A DNA stretch of 64,000 nt from Mycobacterium kyorinense. GTDB taxonomy: Bacteria; Actinomycetota; Actinomycetes; Mycobacteriales; Mycobacteriaceae. The stretch covers positions 1-64,000 of the forward strand of contig NZ_LQPE01000132.1 of NCBI RefSeq assembly GCF_002101735.1. The letters are read 5' to 3'. The notes under the pieces are model-generated. The model did not search any database, was not told the origin of the DNA, and was given only the letters and a program-made list of their open reading frames with translations. Position numbers and translations under genes: made by a program. This document shows, one piece after another, positions 1-8,145 of this stretch. Numbering within the stretch: the stretch's first letter is position 1; the number at the start of each line of letters is the position of its first letter.

Positions 1-110
1 GGGTTCCAAAGTCCCATAGAGTGACCGGCGTGGCGGGCGACCCGACCCCATTTTCACGCCTGCGAGGCGGCCCCCGGAAGGGTCAGAGGGCTCGCGGCAA
101 GAGGTGACGT

Positions 111-617
111 TCAGAAGTCGCCGGCGTTGTGCCGCAGCGTTTCGATCGACGACACCAAAGCCTGCGCCTCCCGCTCGGACATCCCGATATCGCCGAACAC
201 CTGCTCGTTGAGCGTGACCGTCGCGTCCTCGACCGTCGACCGGCCCAAGTCGGTGATCTGCACCAGCGTGGTGCGCCCGTCGGTCGGGTGCGGCACCCGT
301 TGCACCAGCCCGTCGGCCTCCAACCGGCGAATCGCGTGGGTGACGCTGGTGACGTGAACCTGCAGCAGGTCGGACGCCTTGGTGATCGGCAGCGCTCCGG
401 TACGGCTGAACGCCAGCAGCCGCAGCAGCTCGTACCGCGAGAAGCTCAGATCGTAGGGGCGCAACGCGTTCTCGACGCGGGCCAGCAGTATCTGGTGGGC
501 CCGCATCACCGACGTCACCGCGACCATGCCCTGCGCGACGTCGCCCCAGCCGGCGCGCTCCCAATTGGCCCGCGCCGCGGCGATCGGGTCGCGGTTGTCG
601 GAGCTCGAAGCGGCCAC
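111..617 (-). CDS. MarR-family transcriptional regulator
   Basis: A 168-residue winged-helix DNA-binding protein of the MarR family. The central part shows the typical recognition-helix and wing pattern: ITKASDLLQVHVTSVTHAIRRLEADGLV followed by a wing containing HPTDGRTT. Start chosen at GTG 617, 34 nt after the stop of the upstream aminotransferase; an AGAAAGG stretch lies just before it, though the spacing is short. A longer frame runs back into the aminotransferase and is unlikely to be used. In M. tuberculosis a MarR-like gene (Rv0737) follows sigL-rslA, so this is probably the same gene, here separated from rslA by a four-gene operon. Its ligand and targets cannot be read from the sequence. 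Confidence 0.85.
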   Translation of the reverse strand: MAASSSDNRDPIAAARANWERAGWGDVAQGMVAVTSVMRAHQILLARVENALRPYDLSFSRYELLRLLAFSRTGALPITKASDLLQVHVTSVTHAIRRLEADGLVQRVPHPTDGRTTLVQITDLGRSTVEDATVTLNEQVFGDIGMSEREAQALVSSIETLRHNAGDF

Positions 618-651
618 GCCCTTTCTTACCGCACTTTCGGGCGGATTCGGG

Positions 652-1677
652 TCAGCCGCGCGGCTTTCCCACCGCCGACAGCACCGCCTGCGTCGACGCC
701 CGGTTGCCGACGGTGACCCTTGCGCCGCCGTCGGCGTAGTACCGGACTCGCAGCCCACTGCCCGCGAACGCCTCGCGCCACGGCCGACCCCTCGGCGGCA
801 GGAACACGAAGTTGGCGTGCGCGTCGGTGCTGTACACCCCCATTGCGGACAACCGTGTCCGCAGGTATCGGCGTTCGGCGGCGATCAGCCGAATCCGCTG
901 TTGCAGTTGGTCTTCGGCCTGATAGGACGATGCCACCGCCAACAGGCTGGTGATCGGCATGCCGAACGGCAGTTGCTTACTCCACAGGGCATGGATCAGG
1001 CTCGTCGAGCCGAGGCCGTAGCCGATCCGCAGTCCGGCCAACCCGTACGCCTTGGAGAACGTCCGAACCACCACCACGTTGGGGAACCGGTCAACCAAAG
1101 CTCTCACGTCGATGCGGTGCTCGGCAGCGACGAACTCGACGTAGGCCTCGTCGAGGACGACGATCGTGTCCATCGGCACCCGGCGCAGGAATTGCACGAC
1201 GTCGTCGGCCGGCTCCAGGGTGCCGGTCGGATTGTGCGGCCGGCACAACACCACCACCCGCGCCGTCGCGGCGGCGTCGGCCAACGCGGCCAGATCGTGG
1301 TGGCCGTGCCGGTCGAGCGGGACAGTTGCCGGGATCAACCGGGCTATCTGCGCAACGATCGGATAGCCGTCGAATGTGGGTGTCGCCATCACGATCGTGT
1401 CGCCCGGATCGGTGAGCGCGTGCAGGGTCTGCATCACCACGCCCGTCGCACCGGCGCCGAGCACCACCTGTTCCTCGCGCATGCCGACATGGGCGGCGAT
1501 CAGCCGGCGCAGTCGCTCGGGCAGAAATTCGGGATAGCGGTTGGCCGCGTCGATCGAACGGATCAGCGCCGAGCGCACCGCCGGCAGCGGCGGGAACGGG
1601 TTTTCGTTGAGTGACAACGCGAACGGATCGACGGCATCGGGTATCGCATCGTCGATCATCGGGGCCGCCGCAGTCAT
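652..1677 (-). CDS. PLP-dependent aminotransferase, HisC-like (fold type I)
   Basis: A 341-residue class I/II aminotransferase. Visible residues: the N-terminal SLNENPF segment typical of HisC-like enzymes, HNPTG (148-152), the PLP-contacting Asp in LDEAY (about 176) and the Schiff-base Lys in TFSKAYGLAGLRIGY (209). Such enzymes use histidinol phosphate or aromatic amino acids, but family alone does not fix the substrate. Start ATG 1677 is 55 nt after the KAS III-like gene and has no strong ribosome site; ATG 1659 is also possible. It is the last gene of the ThDP/SRPBCC/KAS III operon, which suggests a role in making or consuming a keto/amino intermediate there rather than in histidine synthesis. 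Confidence 0.85.
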   Translation of the reverse strand: MTAAAPMIDDAIPDAVDPFALSLNENPFPPLPAVRSALIRSIDAANRYPEFLPERLRRLIAAHVGMREEQVVLGAGATGVVMQTLHALTDPGDTIVMATPTFDGYPIVAQIARLIPATVPLDRHGHHDLAALADAAATARVVVLCRPHNPTGTLEPADDVVQFLRRVPMDTIVVLDEAYVEFVAAEHRIDVRALVDRFPNVVVVRTFSKAYGLAGLRIGYGLGSTSLIHALWSKQLPFGMPITSLLAVASSYQAEDQLQQRIRLIAAERRYLRTRLSAMGVYSTDAHANFVFLPPRGRPWREAFAGSGLRVRYYADGGARVTVGNRASTQAVLSAVGKPRG

Positions 1678-1732
1678 GGGCGGCGACCCGCCGCACTCGG
1701 CTCCGCCGAGCTTGCGATCACCGCGGCCGTCA

Positions 1733-2761
1733 TCAGCCTCGTCCGCCCCACCGCACGGCGGCCGCGCCGGCGAAGTCACCGGCGTGCGCGAACGCGGCCA
1801 TCAACACGATGTCGCCCGCGCTGACCTGGCCCTCAGACACGGCACGATCCAGGTTGATCGGGATGCCCGCGCCGAACAGGTTGCCGCATTCGTCGAACGT
1901 ATGGCGATGACGTTCGGGCGGCACCTCGAGGGCTTCCCGCCAGTTGCGCAGGAACACGCGGTTGGGCTGATTGGTGACCAGTAGGCCAATATCCTTGGAG
2001 CTCAGGCCGATTCGATCGCACACCGCGAGCGCGACTTCGGGGACCTGGCGGTTGCCGCGGGCAAGCACCTTGGCGATTTTCGTTTCGGTGAACCCGATGT
2101 AGCCTTCGCCCGGCCCGGGCTGCCACCACTTACGGGGCGGATCCATGGCGATCGTCATGTCACCGGCGTATTCGCCGTAGGTGCGGCATTCGATATCGAG
2201 GATCGGTGATCGGTCGGACAGCGTCACCAATGCCACCGCGGCGCCGTCGCCGGGGACGGCCGACTGAGCCTTGCGGCGCACACCGGGTTGGTCGAAGACC
2301 TGCCCGGCCGCATTCTGCGCGATCGCGATCAGCGCGCTGCCCCCTTCACCGGACGCCAGAAGTCGGCGAGCCACGTTGAGCGCCAACACAAATACCGCAC
2401 ATCCACCGTTGTGGAGGTCGAGTACCCAGGATGGCCGCATGCCCAAGCGGTGCGCGACGGCGCCGCCCGCGCCGTAGAACGGCATGTCGGGCATCTGCGT
2501 GTGGGTGATCAGTACGTCGATGTCCGAGATGACGTCGTGACCGTGACGCTCGATCAGCCCGGCACAGGCGCGTTCGATCATGTCGACGGCGGTTTCGTCG
2601 GGTGCGACGTGATGGCGGAACTTGGGTGCGCGGAACATCACGTTGTCGCGCAGTTCGTCGGACTCGGCGTACTGCGCGTAATAGTCGGCGCCGATCGGTT
2701 CGCCGGGCAGATAGGTGGAAACGTCGGTCAGGCTGACGGCAGGTGTCATGGCGGTGGTCAT
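1733..2761 (-). CDS. KAS III-like thiolase-fold acyltransferase/condensing enzyme
   Basis: A 342-residue protein of the 3-oxoacyl-ACP synthase III group. The nucleophile is present as C121 in HNGGCAVFVL, and GNLFGAGIP (292-300) matches the GNTSAASIP block that carries the active-site Asn (N294 here). The segment that should read PHQAN reads TNQPN (263-267), so the catalytic His appears to be replaced by Asn 264. That argues against ordinary decarboxylating FabH chemistry and for an acyl-transfer or atypical condensation role; this is inference. The ATG overlaps the stop of the SRPBCC gene (ATGA), so the two are translationally coupled. Its ribosome site lies inside the upstream gene. Confidence 0.82.
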   Translation of the reverse strand: MTTAMTPAVSLTDVSTYLPGEPIGADYYAQYAESDELRDNVMFRAPKFRHHVAPDETAVDMIERACAGLIERHGHDVISDIDVLITHTQMPDMPFYGAGGAVAHRLGMRPSWVLDLHNGGCAVFVLALNVARRLLASGEGGSALIAIAQNAAGQVFDQPGVRRKAQSAVPGDGAAVALVTLSDRSPILDIECRTYGEYAGDMTIAMDPPRKWWQPGPGEGYIGFTETKIAKVLARGNRQVPEVALAVCDRIGLSSKDIGLLVTNQPNRVFLRNWREALEVPPERHRHTFDECGNLFGAGIPINLDRAVSEGQVSAGDIVLMAAFAHAGDFAGAAAVRWGGRG

Positions 2762-3393
2762 CTCATCCAGGCCGGCGTGATCGGCAGGCCGTTGCGGTGC
2801 CGGTATTCGGCGATCGTCTTCAGGTTGTTCAGCTCCAGCCCGTGACCCGCGCCGAAGAGGTCCCAGAAGTCGCCGACCCAGCCGGTGCGACCCGCCGGTG
2901 CGGTGTCGGGGTAGGGGTTGTGGTCGTAGAACGGGTGGCGGCAATTGGTCCACAGCACAACCGAACCCGGCTTGTTCAACACCAGCTGCGCGTCGACGAC
3001 CCGCATCAAATAGATCATCCACAGGTGCTTGCCCTGATCCCATGCGCAGTGGTAGTCGACGGTGCGTGCCTGCTCGTTGGCTACCGTGCGGGTGTAGATC
3101 TTGGTGTCGGGAAGCAACCGGTCGTAGGCCTCCCACAGGCCGGGCTCCTCGGTGGGGGTGAAGCCTCGCAGGGTGTAGGTCCATTCTTCGAGGCTGCGGG
3201 TGTCGGATAGGTATTCGAACAGCTCGTCGGGTGGGCAGTCGACGTAGTCGTTGACCGTGCAGTACTGGCCGTAGACCTCGTCGTGCGGGTACACCGATCG
3301 CATCTTCGCCATGAACATCGGCGCGGTTTCTTCCAGCGGCGAGGTCTCGATGCGGACCACCCCGTCGATATCGTCAAGCGCTGGCAGGGACAT
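2758..3393 (-). CDS. SRPBCC-fold protein (polyketide cyclase/ligand-binding type)
   Basis: A 211-residue protein. The stretch TVNDYVDCPPDELFEYLSDT, followed by an EEWTYTLRGF motif, is the usual opening of START/SRPBCC domains: a beta strand, then two helices that close a hydrophobic pocket. No catalytic residue can be assigned. Start chosen at ATG 3393 because a strong AAGGAGG lies 10 nt upstream; that site sits within the last codons of the ThDP gene and the two genes overlap by 20 nt. It is sandwiched between a ThDP enzyme and a KAS III-like enzyme, which fits a cyclase, aromatase or substrate-carrier role, but this is inference. Confidence 0.72.
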   Translation of the reverse strand: MSLPALDDIDGVVRIETSPLEETAPMFMAKMRSVYPHDEVYGQYCTVNDYVDCPPDELFEYLSDTRSLEEWTYTLRGFTPTEEPGLWEAYDRLLPDTKIYTRTVANEQARTVDYHCAWDQGKHLWMIYLMRVVDAQLVLNKPGSVVLWTNCRHPFYDHNPYPDTAPAGRTGWVGDFWDLFGAGHGLELNNLKTIAEYRHRNGLPITPAWMR

Positions 3394-5089
3394 GGGTTCG
3401 GTCCTCCTTGTGGTTCGTAATGTGTTGCCGGGCAACCGGATCAGCCTGAGTCAGGAACGCCGCAAACGGCGGGATCTCGTCGGCGGAGCATTCGACGCTG
3501 ACCACCGACGGGCCGTCTACGGCCATCGCGTGCGCCAGCGCTGCGGGGAATGCGTCGAGGTCGGCGACGTCGACCGAGGACAACCCGGGGAACATCGCCG
3601 CCAACCCGGCACCGAGGTTGCTCGGGCTGAACCGGTTGTAGCTGTACAGGTCGTCGTAGAAGAGCTGCTCGCGGGTGACGCACATGGCGTGGGCGTTGTT
3701 GTTGAACAACACGAACGTCACCGGCAGCCGGTATTGCACCGCGGTGTGCACTTCCATGCCGTGCATGAAAAACGCCCCGTCGCCGGCGATGACGACGGTG
3801 CGCCTGCCCCGGCCGAACGCCATCCCGATACCGGCGCCGAAGCTGTAACCCATGCCGCCCATGCCCAGCGCGACCGCGAACCGCCCGTCGCGCCGCACCG
3901 GCAGGTAGTGAATTGCGGCCGCTCCGGTGTTGCCGGCGTCGACCACGATGTCGACCCCGGCGGGCAGCGCGGCGTCCAGCACCGCCATCGCGTCGCGGTA
4001 GCGCACACCCGGCGCGTCGACGAGCGGGGGCCGCAGTTCGGTGCGTGCCATGCCGTCGGGCACCCGCAGGCCGGCGGGTCGCCCGCCGCCGGACAGCTCC
4101 CGGATCAGCATGCTCAGCGACAGGCGCACGTCGTCGGTGTGCACATGCGTGCACGGCACGTACGGCGGTGCCGAACCGATCGAGATCGTTCGGGTCGCAG
4201 CCAGCGCGTCGTCGAGGCCGGCGCGCGCGGTCACCGGCAGCCGGCTGCCCACCACCAGGCACAACCCACTGCCCGCCACCGCCTCGGCCACGCCGGGGTG
4301 GCCCATGACACCGGTCAGTCCGAGCGCCGACGATGAGCCGAAACCCGGTGTGCCGGCCACGTCTTTGGCATCGGGCACGCACGCCACCTGTGCGCGCAGC
4401 AGGGCGCGCAGCTCCTCGAGTTCTCGGCGAGCGTCGTCGCGTGCCACCTGCTCGCCGGCGACGATCGTGACCGGTCCGTTGGCGCGGCGCAGCGCACGCA
4501 TGATCGGATGCAGGTCGCCGATCCGCGGCGCGGTACCGTCGAGCTCGTAGCCGTTGGTGGCGACGAGTCCTTGCTGAATGTCCTTGGGCAGCAACAACAC
4601 CGCCGGCCCTCCGGTTCGCGCGGCGGCCACCGCGGCGGGCAGCGCCGACGCGATGTCGGCGGGCGCCACCACCCGTCGACAGAAGACCGACACCGCGGAG
4701 AACAACGCCTCGGCATTCAGCGAACCGTTGCGGCCACTGGTGTCCTGAAAGCTGCCGCGACCGTCCATCGGCATCGCGGGCTGGCCCACCAGTGCCAGCA
4801 CCGGCACCCGGCTTGCAAACGATTCTCCAAGGCCTGGAACAAGATTCAGCGCGCCACCGCCCGACGTCGCCGCCACCACGCCTAAGCGGGCGCCGGCGCG
4901 GCTGTAGCCGTCGGCCATCGCCGCGGCGGAGAACTCGTGCTTGGCCAGCACAGCCGTGATGTCGGAGCGGAAATGCGCTGCATCGTAAAGGTCTTCGATG
5001 TTGGCACCGTCGACACCGAAGATGTGGTCGATCCCGATCGTCGCGAGATGTTCGACGATGTGGTCGACCACTCGGTGTTGCCTGGCCAT
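3374..5089 (-). CDS. Thiamine-diphosphate-dependent enzyme, acetolactate synthase-like
   Basis: A 571-residue protein with the three-domain layout of the acetolactate synthase/benzoylformate decarboxylase family. The N-terminal PYR domain has the cofactor-activating Glu in AKHEFSAAAMADGY (E52). The C-terminal PP domain has the Mg-ThDP motif from GDGAF (436-440) to FNNNAHAM (about 462-469). A central Rossmann-like domain lies between them. The family catalyses decarboxylation or carboligation of 2-keto acids; the substrate is unknown. No regulatory subunit gene is adjacent, which argues against branched-chain amino-acid synthesis. ATG 5089 is 6 nt from the -10 of a SigL-type promoter, so the mRNA is probably leaderless. 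It heads the four-gene operon running down to 652. Confidence 0.88.
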   Translation of the reverse strand: MARQHRVVDHIVEHLATIGIDHIFGVDGANIEDLYDAAHFRSDITAVLAKHEFSAAAMADGYSRAGARLGVVAATSGGGALNLVPGLGESFASRVPVLALVGQPAMPMDGRGSFQDTSGRNGSLNAEALFSAVSVFCRRVVAPADIASALPAAVAAARTGGPAVLLLPKDIQQGLVATNGYELDGTAPRIGDLHPIMRALRRANGPVTIVAGEQVARDDARRELEELRALLRAQVACVPDAKDVAGTPGFGSSSALGLTGVMGHPGVAEAVAGSGLCLVVGSRLPVTARAGLDDALAATRTISIGSAPPYVPCTHVHTDDVRLSLSMLIRELSGGGRPAGLRVPDGMARTELRPPLVDAPGVRYRDAMAVLDAALPAGVDIVVDAGNTGAAAIHYLPVRRDGRFAVALGMGGMGYSFGAGIGMAFGRGRRTVVIAGDGAFFMHGMEVHTAVQYRLPVTFVLFNNNAHAMCVTREQLFYDDLYSYNRFSPSNLGAGLAAMFPGLSSVDVADLDAFPAALAHAMAVDGPSVVSVECSADEIPPFAAFLTQADPVARQHITNHKEDRTHVPASA

Positions 5090-5095
5090 GCCGGT

Positions 5096-5123
5096 AATAC
5101 GACCGCCGGGTGGCTTTGGTTCA
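5096..5123 (-). promoter_or_regulatory. SigL-type promoter for the ThDP operon
   Basis: Read on the minus strand, TGAACC (5123-5118), a 16-nt spacer and CGTATT (5101-5096). Six nucleotides then precede ATG 5089, so transcription would begin at or next to the start codon. The hexamers resemble the published M. tuberculosis SigL consensus (TGAACC at -35, CGTgtc at -10). The same pattern recurs three more times within 6 kb. Confidence 0.75.
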
Positions 5124-5137
5124 CCGCGGCGCGGAAT

Positions 5138-5917
5138 TTACAGCGAGCGTTCCAGCAACACGTTGCCGTTGTCGGCGGAAACCACCTGCACCGCGGCGAT
5201 TTGGTCGACCGGTGTGGAAATGCTTCCGGCGGGGGTCGCCGTGTGGCCGGGTTCGGCCACCCAGGTCGCCAGCTGGGTGCGGCTGCCGTCGCGGCCCACC
5301 ACCACCATGGCCAACCTGTCGTGGTGGGCGTACACCGGCGCCAGGCATACGCATTTCATGTCGATATAGGTTCCCCAGTGCTGGCCGATGACCGACACGG
5401 TCGAGGCCAACGCTTTGGTCCCGACTTGCGCCATCTCCAGCGACGATGCGCGCGGCTGCGGCGCGGCGGGCACGGCCGGCGCGCTCGCCTGCGGCGTGGG
5501 CACGGAGGCCGGGGTGTGCGGCTTGACGCCGACGAACACGCCGATCGCCAGCACCGCGGCCGCTGCGCCCGAAGCTGTCCAGGTGATCACACGGGAGCGA
5601 CGCCGCCGCCACGCCACCTTGGCCAGCAGCGACGGCAGCATCTCCGGCGGCACGGGTGCGTCACTCGTGTGGTCGGCCGCCTCGATGGCGGCGACGACGT
5701 TGTCGTCCAGCCGTGAGAGCAGGGCAGGCATGCCGCTGAGTTCGGCGACAGCGCTGCGGCACGACGCGCAGTCACGCACGTGCGCCTCGAATTCGTGCCG
5801 TTCGGCGTCCGACAGCGAGCCCAGCACGTAGGCGGCGTCCCACATCGCGTACTCATGGTCATAGCGCGGGGCTCGCCCACCGTCGTCGGCTGGGCCGGCG
5901 CCCCATCGAGTAATCAT
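5138..5917 (-). CDS. rslA: Anti-sigma factor RslA (zinc, membrane anchored)
   Basis: A 259-residue anti-sigma factor. The N-terminal cytoplasmic zinc-binding domain carries HxxxCxxC as H46, C50 and C53 (HVRDCASC). One membrane helix lies at about 110-131 after an RRRRSR basic stretch, and the C-terminal 120 residues are predicted to be extracytoplasmic. In M. tuberculosis RslA the zinc site is redox sensitive and the domain grips region 4 of SigL. The ATG overlaps the sigL stop as ATGA, the usual coupling that keeps sigma and anti-sigma balanced. A second copy of the zinc domain, fused to an enzyme, is encoded at 6514-8145. Confidence 0.92.
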   Translation of the reverse strand: MITRWGAGPADDGGRAPRYDHEYAMWDAAYVLGSLSDAERHEFEAHVRDCASCRSAVAELSGMPALLSRLDDNVVAAIEAADHTSDAPVPPEMLPSLLAKVAWRRRRSRVITWTASGAAAAVLAIGVFVGVKPHTPASVPTPQASAPAVPAAPQPRASSLEMAQVGTKALASTVSVIGQHWGTYIDMKCVCLAPVYAHHDRLAMVVVGRDGSRTQLATWVAEPGHTATPAGSISTPVDQIAAVQVVSADNGNVLLERSL

Positions 5918-6465
5918 CGGGTTACCCCCATCTCCTGCAGGGTGAGTCGTAGGGCTCGCAGGGCGTAATGCAGCCGTGATTTCACGGTACCCTCGGCGAT
6001 CCCGAGGTCGGCGGCGATCGCAGCGGTGGTCCAGCCCCGGTAGTACGAGCGGGCGACCACGGCACGATGCTCGGGCGACAATTGCGCCATCGCCTCGGCG
6101 ATCAGCATCCGGTCCAGGGCCGAATTCACCTCGTCGGGACCGGCCTGCTCCGGCGCGTTGTTTAGCGAGCCGACTTCGTTTCGCGAACGCGCACTTCGGC
6201 TTTGGTCGATGATCATGTTGCGGGCGACGGTGAACAGCCAGGCCCGCGCGGAGCGCTCGCCGTCGCCGATGACTCCCGGATGCTGCCAGGCCCGCAGCAG
6301 CGTCTCCTGCACGATGTCTTCGGCGCGGGCCCGGTCACCGGTCAGCCGGACCGCAAACCGCCACAGCGCCGCGGCGTGCTCGTCGTAGAGCGCTTTCATC
6401 AGCGCCTCTTCCGGAGCCGTCCACCCGGTGGCATCCCGGACCGGATCGTCCATCACCAGCCTCAC
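5914..6465 (-). CDS. sigL: ECF RNA polymerase sigma factor SigL
   Basis: A 183-residue ECF sigma factor. Region 2 is seen in LYDEHAAALWRF through RAEDIVQETLLRAW, with the -10-recognising part following to about RSARSR. Region 4 covers LSPEHRAVVARSYYRG and the helix-turn-helix IAADLGIAEGTVKSRLHYAL. Identity rests on the position between map/adk/secY and an RslA-type gene, as in M. tuberculosis (Rv0735-Rv0736). GTG 6465 is chosen because it lies 6 nt from the -10 of a SigL-type promoter, the same spacing as at two other promoters here; an in-frame ATG farther upstream would lie beyond the promoter, and ATG 6453 is an alternative. Autoregulation is therefore likely. Confidence 0.92.
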   Translation of the reverse strand: MRLVMDDPVRDATGWTAPEEALMKALYDEHAAALWRFAVRLTGDRARAEDIVQETLLRAWQHPGVIGDGERSARAWLFTVARNMIIDQSRSARSRNEVGSLNNAPEQAGPDEVNSALDRMLIAEAMAQLSPEHRAVVARSYYRGWTTAAIAADLGIAEGTVKSRLHYALRALRLTLQEMGVTR

Positions 6466-6471
6466 TGTGAG

Positions 6472-6499
6472 TACACGAATCAAACGCCTATTTCGTTCA
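6472..6499 (-). promoter_or_regulatory. SigL-type autoregulatory promoter of sigL-rslA
   Basis: On the minus strand TGAACG (6499-6494), 16 nt, CGTGTA (6477-6472), then 6 nt to GTG 6465. It differs from the other three copies in the last base of the -35 and has CGTG rather than CGTA at -10. It starts only 15 nt after the stop codon of the carotenoid-oxygenase fusion gene, so sigL can be transcribed independently of the genes upstream. Confidence 0.72.
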
Positions 6500-6513
6500 G
6501 TTGGCTAACCTCT

Positions 6514-8145
6514 TCACTCGGTGATCCAGTTGCCGTGGAAGCCGTGCGGCACCCTCCGCGGCATCTGCACGCGGGCAACCGGTTCGCCGCCGAAGTCCGA
6601 AGCGTCGATGACCACCAGATCACTGCCGTCGCGAACGGGGTCATACACGTAGGTCAGGTACCAGCCGGCGGACTCGTCCGACTGCTCGCCCGCGGGCACG
6701 AACACCGCCTCATCGGCGGTGCCCAGCCCACCGTTGCGGCCGAACCGGTGTTCTTCTGCCGAACCGCGTAACAGGTCGTAGCGCACCAACGAGTGGGTGC
6801 CGACCGCAACGGAGTAGCGGGCCGGCCGCCCGGTCAGCCTGTCGTCGATTCGCGGGAACTCGACGGCACGGTCGTCGAGTTGTTGCTCGTCGACGACGCC
6901 GGCGTCCAGGTCGATGGTCCATTGCCACAGTGCCGCGTCTGTGTCGAACACGCTGCCCTCTCGCCACAACTCTGGGTAGCGAACCACCTGCAGCACAATG
7001 GAATTGCCGGCGTCGTACGCATTGGCCAGGTGGAAGACGTAGCACGGGTCGACGTCGAACCAGCGCACCGGGCCGTACGGGAGGTCGCGGCGCAGCACAC
7101 CGAGCCGCCCGCCGTAGGAGTCGTCCCACCGGTACGGCACGTCCTGATCGGCTTGCATGGTCAAGGCGACGCCCAGGTCGAATACCAGTGGCAGATCCAA
7201 GAACACGACGTGCTCGGCGGTCAGCGCGAAGTCGTGCATCAGGGTGAGCCCCGGAACGTCGACGGGCCGGCTGATGACCAGCTCGCCGTCGGCGTTCGCT
7301 CGGTGATAGGTGACGTGCGGCGCGGAAATGCTGCCGTAGCCGAAGAAGTGCAACTCGCCGGTGTCCGGGCAGATCTTCGGGTGGGCCGTCATCGCGTCGG
7401 CCAGCTTGCCGCCGAAGTCGTAGGCGCCCAACGTTTTCAGGTCGTTGGTGATCTCGTACGGCAACGACGTCTCCATCAGCGCCAGGGTCTTGCCGGCGTG
7501 CCGGACCACGTGGGTGTTGGCGGCACTGGAGCGCAGGTTGCGGGTGCCGTCGGCGTTGTACGCCGGGAACGGATCCTGGAAGCTCTCGGTGCGCACCCAC
7601 CGGTTGCGGTACCAGGCGACGCGGCCGTTCTCCAGCCTCACCCCGTGCACCATGCCGTCGCCGACGCACCAATGTCCTTGGGCGTCACGCGGGTTGGGGC
7701 CGTTGCGCAAATACCACCCGTTGAGCTCGCTGGGGATTTGTCCTTCGACCGGCAGATCGAGGGCAGTGAGTTCGTCGGGCACCGGCGCGTAGTTGGCGGT
7801 ACGAAACACCGGGAAAACGGTCTGGGCGGGCACGGCGTTGGTCGCCGGCCGGCTTGCGGCCGTGCCGACCTTGTCGAGCACCAGCAGCGGCGCAGCAACA
7901 GCAGAGCGCTCGTCGTCGAGCGCGGCCACCTCGTCGGAAGAGAGCAGGCTCAGGAGAGCCGGCATGTCGGCCAGTTCGTCGACGGCCCGCCGGCATGACG
8001 CGCAGGCACCCATGTGCGTCTCGAATTCGTGCTGCTCGGCGGCCGACAGGGAGCCCAGCACGTAGGCCGCGTCCCACATCGCATAGTCATGGCCGCCGTA
8101 CGGTTTGCCGTTGTGGGCCATGCCGTCGCCGTGTGCGCGCGTCAT
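6514..8145 (-). CDS. RslA-like zinc anti-sigma domain fused to a carotenoid cleavage oxygenase
   Basis: A 543-residue two-part protein. Residues about 19-75 are a close copy of the RslA zinc domain: YAMWDAAYVLGSLS, then H44-x3-C48-x2-C51 (HMGACASC) and MPALLS. The membrane helix and outer domain of RslA are absent. From about residue 110 the chain is a full carotenoid oxygenase of the RPE65/CCD family, with the four expected iron-ligand histidines: H255 (TAHPK), H304 (LMHDF), H372 (FHLANAYD) and H537 (HGFHGNW). This family cleaves carotenoid, stilbene or lignin-type double bonds with O2. The ATG overlaps the stop of the sigma-4 fragment as ATGA, mirroring sigL-rslA, so the pair looks like a duplicated sigL-rslA whose anti-sigma tail was replaced by an enzyme. 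No frameshift or stop separates the two parts. Confidence 0.9.
   Translation of the reverse strand: MTRAHGDGMAHNGKPYGGHDYAMWDAAYVLGSLSAAEQHEFETHMGACASCRRAVDELADMPALLSLLSSDEVAALDDERSAVAAPLLVLDKVGTAASRPATNAVPAQTVFPVFRTANYAPVPDELTALDLPVEGQIPSELNGWYLRNGPNPRDAQGHWCVGDGMVHGVRLENGRVAWYRNRWVRTESFQDPFPAYNADGTRNLRSSAANTHVVRHAGKTLALMETSLPYEITNDLKTLGAYDFGGKLADAMTAHPKICPDTGELHFFGYGSISAPHVTYHRANADGELVISRPVDVPGLTLMHDFALTAEHVVFLDLPLVFDLGVALTMQADQDVPYRWDDSYGGRLGVLRRDLPYGPVRWFDVDPCYVFHLANAYDAGNSIVLQVVRYPELWREGSVFDTDAALWQWTIDLDAGVVDEQQLDDRAVEFPRIDDRLTGRPARYSVAVGTHSLVRYDLLRGSAEEHRFGRNGGLGTADEAVFVPAGEQSDESAGWYLTYVYDPVRDGSDLVVIDASDFGGEPVARVQMPRRVPHGFHGNWITE

Noticed and set aside
1-110. Left edge of the window
   Set aside because: Only 110 nt downstream of the MarR gene; no hairpin or frame strong enough to report.
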